A stretch of DNA of 64,000 nucleotides, taken from NCBI RefSeq assembly GCF_001277295.1, contig NZ_CP011456.1:248001-312000 (forward strand). The letters are read 5' to 3'. The stretch comes from Anabaena sp. WA102 (GTDB taxonomy: Bacteria; Cyanobacteriota; Cyanobacteriia; Cyanobacteriales; Nostocaceae). Below the pieces are notes generated by a model that was not told where the DNA came from, ran no database searches, and saw nothing but the letters and a program-made list of their open reading frames with translations. Both the position numbers and the translations under genes were made by a program. Every line of letters begins with the position of its first letter. Position 1 is the first letter of the stretch. Shown here one piece after another: positions 60,786-64,000 of this stretch.

Positions 60786-62930
60786 ATGGTTCAACCTGAC
60801 AACATAAAGAATGCAGTTGAGGAAAACCTCTCAAGGTTTCACTCTATTGATATAAATAGCATAAATCAATATTGCCAAAACAATCCTGTTGGCAAAATGT
60901 TACCTGATGCCTTTTACATTCATATTTTAGCTTTACATACTCTTGACCCTTGGCTTCAGGAATATGAAAGCCGCGCCCGTAGTGTCTTACCTAAAGTCCA
61001 GTTGGCAACTCTGGTCAAGTTTAGTACAAACAAACCCAAAATTTCCTATCTATTCTATCCTGATTTTGATACTGATCCTCATCCGGCTTTACAAGCTAGT
61101 ATTCAGGTTGACTTAGAAACTCTAGAAGTTGGTTATCGGGATTACAGCGATTCGGAAAACCCCCCGATTCTGCACCGCAAAGAAACTTTTGTGACTCCAG
61201 AATATCCCCTCTATGAAGAGTTTGCAGCTTTAACTCGCGCTCAAGTTGCTTTAGGTTTACTTAATCATCCTAAAGGAATTGGGACTAAGTTGGGTTGGGA
61301 ACAACGGTTAAAAGTTTTTGGGGTGGAAGTGCAAGGACATTGCTTAATTAAACGGGAAAGTAGTTCCATAAGTACAAATATAGTTCCCAAAATAGACCGT
61401 CACAAAGCCGCTATTATTCGCTCTGATTTATCTCGTCCTGTGCGGTTAGCTTTGGAATTGAGCTTATTTAGTCCAGAAACCACCTTTTTTGATTATGGTT
61501 GTGGACATGGTGGCGATGTTACCCGTATTGCTGAACAGGGTTATACAAGTTGTGGCTGGGACCCCTATTACTCTACACATACGCCTAGAGTAGCTGCGGA
61601 CATTGTGAATATTGGTTTTGTGATTAATGTCATTGAACACCAAAGCGAGCGCCGGGAATCCCTAATCCAAGCTTGGGAACTGACTCAAAAAGTCCTGCTG
61701 GTAGCCGCCCAAGTGTTGATATCTGATATTAAGCGGGGTGTAATTGCTTATGGCGATGGCATCATTACTAACCGCAACACATTTCAGAAATATTATGAAC
61801 AAGAAGAATTAAAAATTTACATTGACCAAGTATTAGGCGTTGACTCAATTCCTGTGGCTTTGGGGGTTTATTTTGTGTTTCGAGATGAAGCTGAAGCTGA
61901 GTTATTCCGTGCTTCTCGCTTCCGTTCCCGCGCGACTACTCCCAGAATCCGTCTTTGTGTAAAAAGGTTTGAGGAACATCAGGAATTATTGACACCGCTG
62001 ATGACTTTTCTGACGGAACGGGGAAGAATGCCTATTAAGGGAGAATTACCTCAAGAATCGGCAATTGTTCAGGAATTTGGGAGTTTACGCCGGGCGTTTA
62101 ATATCATTATACAGGCAACTGACTCGGAAGAATGGCAAGCGATCGCTGACAAACGCCGTCAAGATTTAATGGTTTATTTAGCACTGTGTAATTTTAGCCG
62201 TCGTCCCCGATTAGGACAATTAGCACCAGCAGTACAAGAGGACATCCTGGGTTTATATAGTAGTTATAAGCAAGCCTGTTTAGATGCTGACCAAATGTTA
62301 CGCAGTTTGGGAAATACGGAACTAATTATTAAACGTTGTCAAGAAAGCAAAGTCGGGAAAAAATTACCTAATTCCCTTTGGGTTCACATTTCTGCATTAC
62401 AAGCAGTTGACCCCTTATTACGTCTTTATGAAGGTTGCGCTAGTCGCACTATTGGACGGTTAGAAGCAGCCAATGTGATTAAATTTCATCTAAAAACGCC
62501 TAAGATATCTTATTTATTTTATCCTGATTTTGATATTAACCCTCATCCCATTTTATCAAAAGTCATGACAATTGATTTGCGAGATTTGCACGTTACTTAT
62601 CAAGATTATGATCAAGAAGATGACCCACCAATCTTACACCAAATAGAAGCTTTAGTTACTCCCGATTATCCCCAATATGAGAAATTAGTGAAACTCACTT
62701 GTCAAGAAGAAGATAGGGGTCTTTTAGATAATTGGCACAGTATTAGTCATGTTTCTGGTTGGGAAAAATGTCTAAAGGAAAATTGTACTGTTATTGATGG
62801 TTATCGGTTAGCTTGGGCTAAAGATGCAGATGCTTATAAGTTGAAAGCACTGAAAGCAGCTTTGAGAACTCGACAAAGAAGGAAGAATGTTGCTCACGCA
62901 GAGACGCAGAGGCGCAGAGAGGAGGAATAG
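60786..62930 (+). CDS. DNA phosphorothioation-associated putative methyltransferase with duplicated flanks
   Basis: 714 residues from MVQPDNIKNAVEENLSRF; the upstream extension (60642) lies in a repeat. The core (about 215-420) is a class I methyltransferase fold (FFDYGCGHGGDVTRIAEQGY, WDPYY, FVINVIEH). It resembles the TIGR04096 family linked to Dnd phosphorothioation. Domains of about 170 residues on both sides are duplicates: residues about 20-210 (GKMLPDAFYIHILALHTLDP, PKISYLFYPDFDTDPHPAL) and about 515-680 (GKKLPNSLWVHISALQAVDP, PKISYLFYPDFDINPHPIL). The last residues (HAETQRRREEE) come from the CGCAGAGGCGCAGAGAG repeat. No dnd genes lie in the window. Confidence 0.75.
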   Translation: MVQPDNIKNAVEENLSRFHSIDINSINQYCQNNPVGKMLPDAFYIHILALHTLDPWLQEYESRARSVLPKVQLATLVKFSTNKPKISYLFYPDFDTDPHPALQASIQVDLETLEVGYRDYSDSENPPILHRKETFVTPEYPLYEEFAALTRAQVALGLLNHPKGIGTKLGWEQRLKVFGVEVQGHCLIKRESSSISTNIVPKIDRHKAAIIRSDLSRPVRLALELSLFSPETTFFDYGCGHGGDVTRIAEQGYTSCGWDPYYSTHTPRVAADIVNIGFVINVIEHQSERRESLIQAWELTQKVLLVAAQVLISDIKRGVIAYGDGIITNRNTFQKYYEQEELKIYIDQVLGVDSIPVALGVYFVFRDEAEAELFRASRFRSRATTPRIRLCVKRFEEHQELLTPLMTFLTERGRMPIKGELPQESAIVQEFGSLRRAFNIIIQATDSEEWQAIADKRRQDLMVYLALCNFSRRPRLGQLAPAVQEDILGLYSSYKQACLDADQMLRSLGNTELIIKRCQESKVGKKLPNSLWVHISALQAVDPLLRLYEGCASRTIGRLEAANVIKFHLKTPKISYLFYPDFDINPHPILSKVMTIDLRDLHVTYQDYDQEDDPPILHQIEALVTPDYPQYEKLVKLTCQEEDRGLLDNWHSISHVSGWEKCLKENCTVIDGYRLAWAKDADAYKLKALKAALRTRQRRKNVAHAETQRRREEE

Positions 62931-62938
62931 AGGGTTAT

Positions 62939-63517
62939 TTATGTTTGTTTTGCTAGTTTGACCCAATCTGTAATTCCTTTTTTTGTGGGGATTCCTGAGT
63001 TATTAAATGTCCACATATCTCGTTTATGTTGTTGTCCATAACTAATATGAATTGGTTGGTTGTGACTATAAAAATAGAGGGAATCAAAGGGTAGTTTTGT
63101 TTGTAATATCCATTCTACTAATTCTGTACTCGGTAAATCTGTAATTAGAAAATCACAAGCAGCACCTAATCTTTCACAGTAGTATTTACCGTTTTTGTTG
63201 ATTTCATGGCTAATATGTTGGTCAAGATGCGGAGCTACACGCCCATTTTTTTGCCCTGTAATTGGGTCTTTTTTCTCTAGATACTTTTTTAAGTCTGGAG
63301 AACAAAAACCGTAAGTAAGTCGAAATTTTTCTCTACCAAAATAATCTATCACTGGGTCAATGATAAATTTATTTAAATCCTGTAATGCGGGAATTACTTC
63401 TGGTAGATTTTGTGGATAGGGGTTGATATTTTGGGCGTATTTATGATAAGTTTGTGTGCAGGTACAAAATTCTTCTAAGGTTAGATATTTTCCTAGTTTT
63501 AAATTATGACTATTCAT
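62939..63517 (-). CDS. M15-like (D-Ala-D-Ala carboxypeptidase-type) protein
   Basis: 192 residues. The outline resembles zinc peptidases of the M15/DUF882 kind: LTLEEFCTCTQTY at the start, a helical FIIDPVIDYF followed by RLTYGFCSPDLKKYL, then HISHEINK and LGAACDFLI (cf. SxHxxGxAxD), and a late IHISYG. The spacing between His and the G-A-x-D element is longer than usual, so zinc binding is uncertain. It converges with the methyltransferase gene (8-bp gap). Such a protein near DNA-modification genes may be a phage-type or cell-wall enzyme. Confidence 0.5.
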   Translation of the reverse strand: MNSHNLKLGKYLTLEEFCTCTQTYHKYAQNINPYPQNLPEVIPALQDLNKFIIDPVIDYFGREKFRLTYGFCSPDLKKYLEKKDPITGQKNGRVAPHLDQHISHEINKNGKYYCERLGAACDFLITDLPSTELVEWILQTKLPFDSLYFYSHNQPIHISYGQQHKRDMWTFNNSGIPTKKGITDWVKLAKQT

Positions 63518-63646
63518 AAATACTGGATTGGCTATGAGACTGGTGATTCTATTGTAGCATTTGGTAAACTTCCGTTTTATTAATTGCTGAGAAGTTAAAA
63601 AATGTGAATAATTTAATAATTGGACTTACCAAGGTCTAAAAAAACT

Positions 63647-64000
63647 ATGAATGTTCAAGAACTTTTAGATAGATATGCCACAGGAGAAAGAAGCTTTAAC
63701 TGTATTGCTTTACCAGGAGCAAATCTACAAGGAGTCAATTTGGGTGGTGTAGACTTCGGTGGAGCAGATTTGAGAGGAGCAAATCTAACAGAAGCTTCTT
63801 TAAGTGGTGCTAATTTGAGTAAGGCAAATCTCAAAGGAGCAACATTAGCAAGAGCGCATTTATCCGAAATTATTCTCTGTGGTGCTGATTTGACTCAAGC
63901 TACATTAAAAACTGCTCATTTAAATGAATCAGATCTTAGCGGTGCATTATTGAGTGGTGCTAATTTATGTGATGCTAATTTACACATGGCATCAATTTCC
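63647..64000 (+). CDS. Pentapeptide-repeat protein (partial)
   Basis: 118 codons to the window edge. After MNVQELLDRYATGERSFNCI come A(D/N)LxG-type pentapeptides: PGANLQGVNLGGVDFGGADL, RGANLTEASLSGANLSKANL and so on, a right-handed quadrilateral beta-helix. Such proteins are abundant in cyanobacteria and mostly of unknown role. The C-terminus lies outside the window. Confidence 0.88.
   Translation, partial: MNVQELLDRYATGERSFNCIALPGANLQGVNLGGVDFGGADLRGANLTEASLSGANLSKANLKGATLARAHLSEIILCGADLTQATLKTAHLNESDLSGALLSGANLCDANLHMASIS

Overview
The window is chromosomal DNA from a filamentous, Nostocales-type cyanobacterium (Anabaena/Dolichospermum-like). The support is frequent HIP1 octamers (GCGATCGC), AT-rich intergenic DNA full of 7-8 bp tandem repeats and palindromic miniature elements, and cyanobacterial genes: xisH/xisI relics, a CHAT-TPR protein, Uma2, DUF2256, a MreD-like protein and a LapA-like protein. 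No rRNA, tRNA, CRISPR array or intact transposase was recognised.

Layout. 0-12 kb: a partial GNAT-like gene, a RibD_C reductase, a Cache-type sensor kinase, a Met/His-rich lipoprotein, a PIN/Phd toxin-antitoxin pair, a propeller-transglutaminase protein, a P2A Ca2+-ATPase and recF. 12-29.7 kb: CHAT-TPR protein, MgtC-like protein, PEP-utilising enzyme, baeRF-like protein, aroK, LapA-like protein, ubiX, an RNase R homologue whose RNB aspartates are replaced, and clpP. 30-33.3 kb: an iron-uptake set (FTR1 permease, ferritin-like protein, HhH-EfeO-like lipoprotein). 34.2-38.7 kb: a four-gene minus-strand cluster with a 2-deoxy-scyllo-inosose-synthase-like cyclase, MFS exporter, inosose-isomerase-like TIM barrel and SDR. 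Gene relics lie on one side of it. 39-48.3 kb: metal genes (two-domain multicopper oxidase with a promoter overlapped by a Fur-like box, cbtB, cbiMQO), split by a 2.5 kb gene graveyard (43.1-45.7 kb) where xisH, xisI, a PIN toxin and an HNH nuclease are broken, mostly by miniature elements. 49.3-52.8 kb: a single-gene GHKL ATPase/PD-(D/E)xK protein, a defence candidate, convergent with a recQ-family helicase. 52.9-64 kb: isoaspartyl peptidase, DUF2256, a methyltransferase gene broken by a miniature element, pyrD, an HTH membrane protein with repeated operator-like boxes, mreD, ribD, a phosphorothioation-associated putative methyltransferase with duplicated flanking domains, an M15-like protein and a partial pentapeptide-repeat gene.

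The most promising undescribed systems are the cyclitol-type biosynthetic cluster at 34-39 kb and the GHKL-nuclease gene at 49.3 kb. The phosphorothioation-associated methyltransferase at 60.8 kb and the apparently catalytically dead RNase R follow. The window is also a good record of miniature-element activity: at least six families. One insertion, in xisH, has a 3-bp target duplication whose removal restores the reading frame. All functional statements come from reading motifs and remembered family features; no database search was run.
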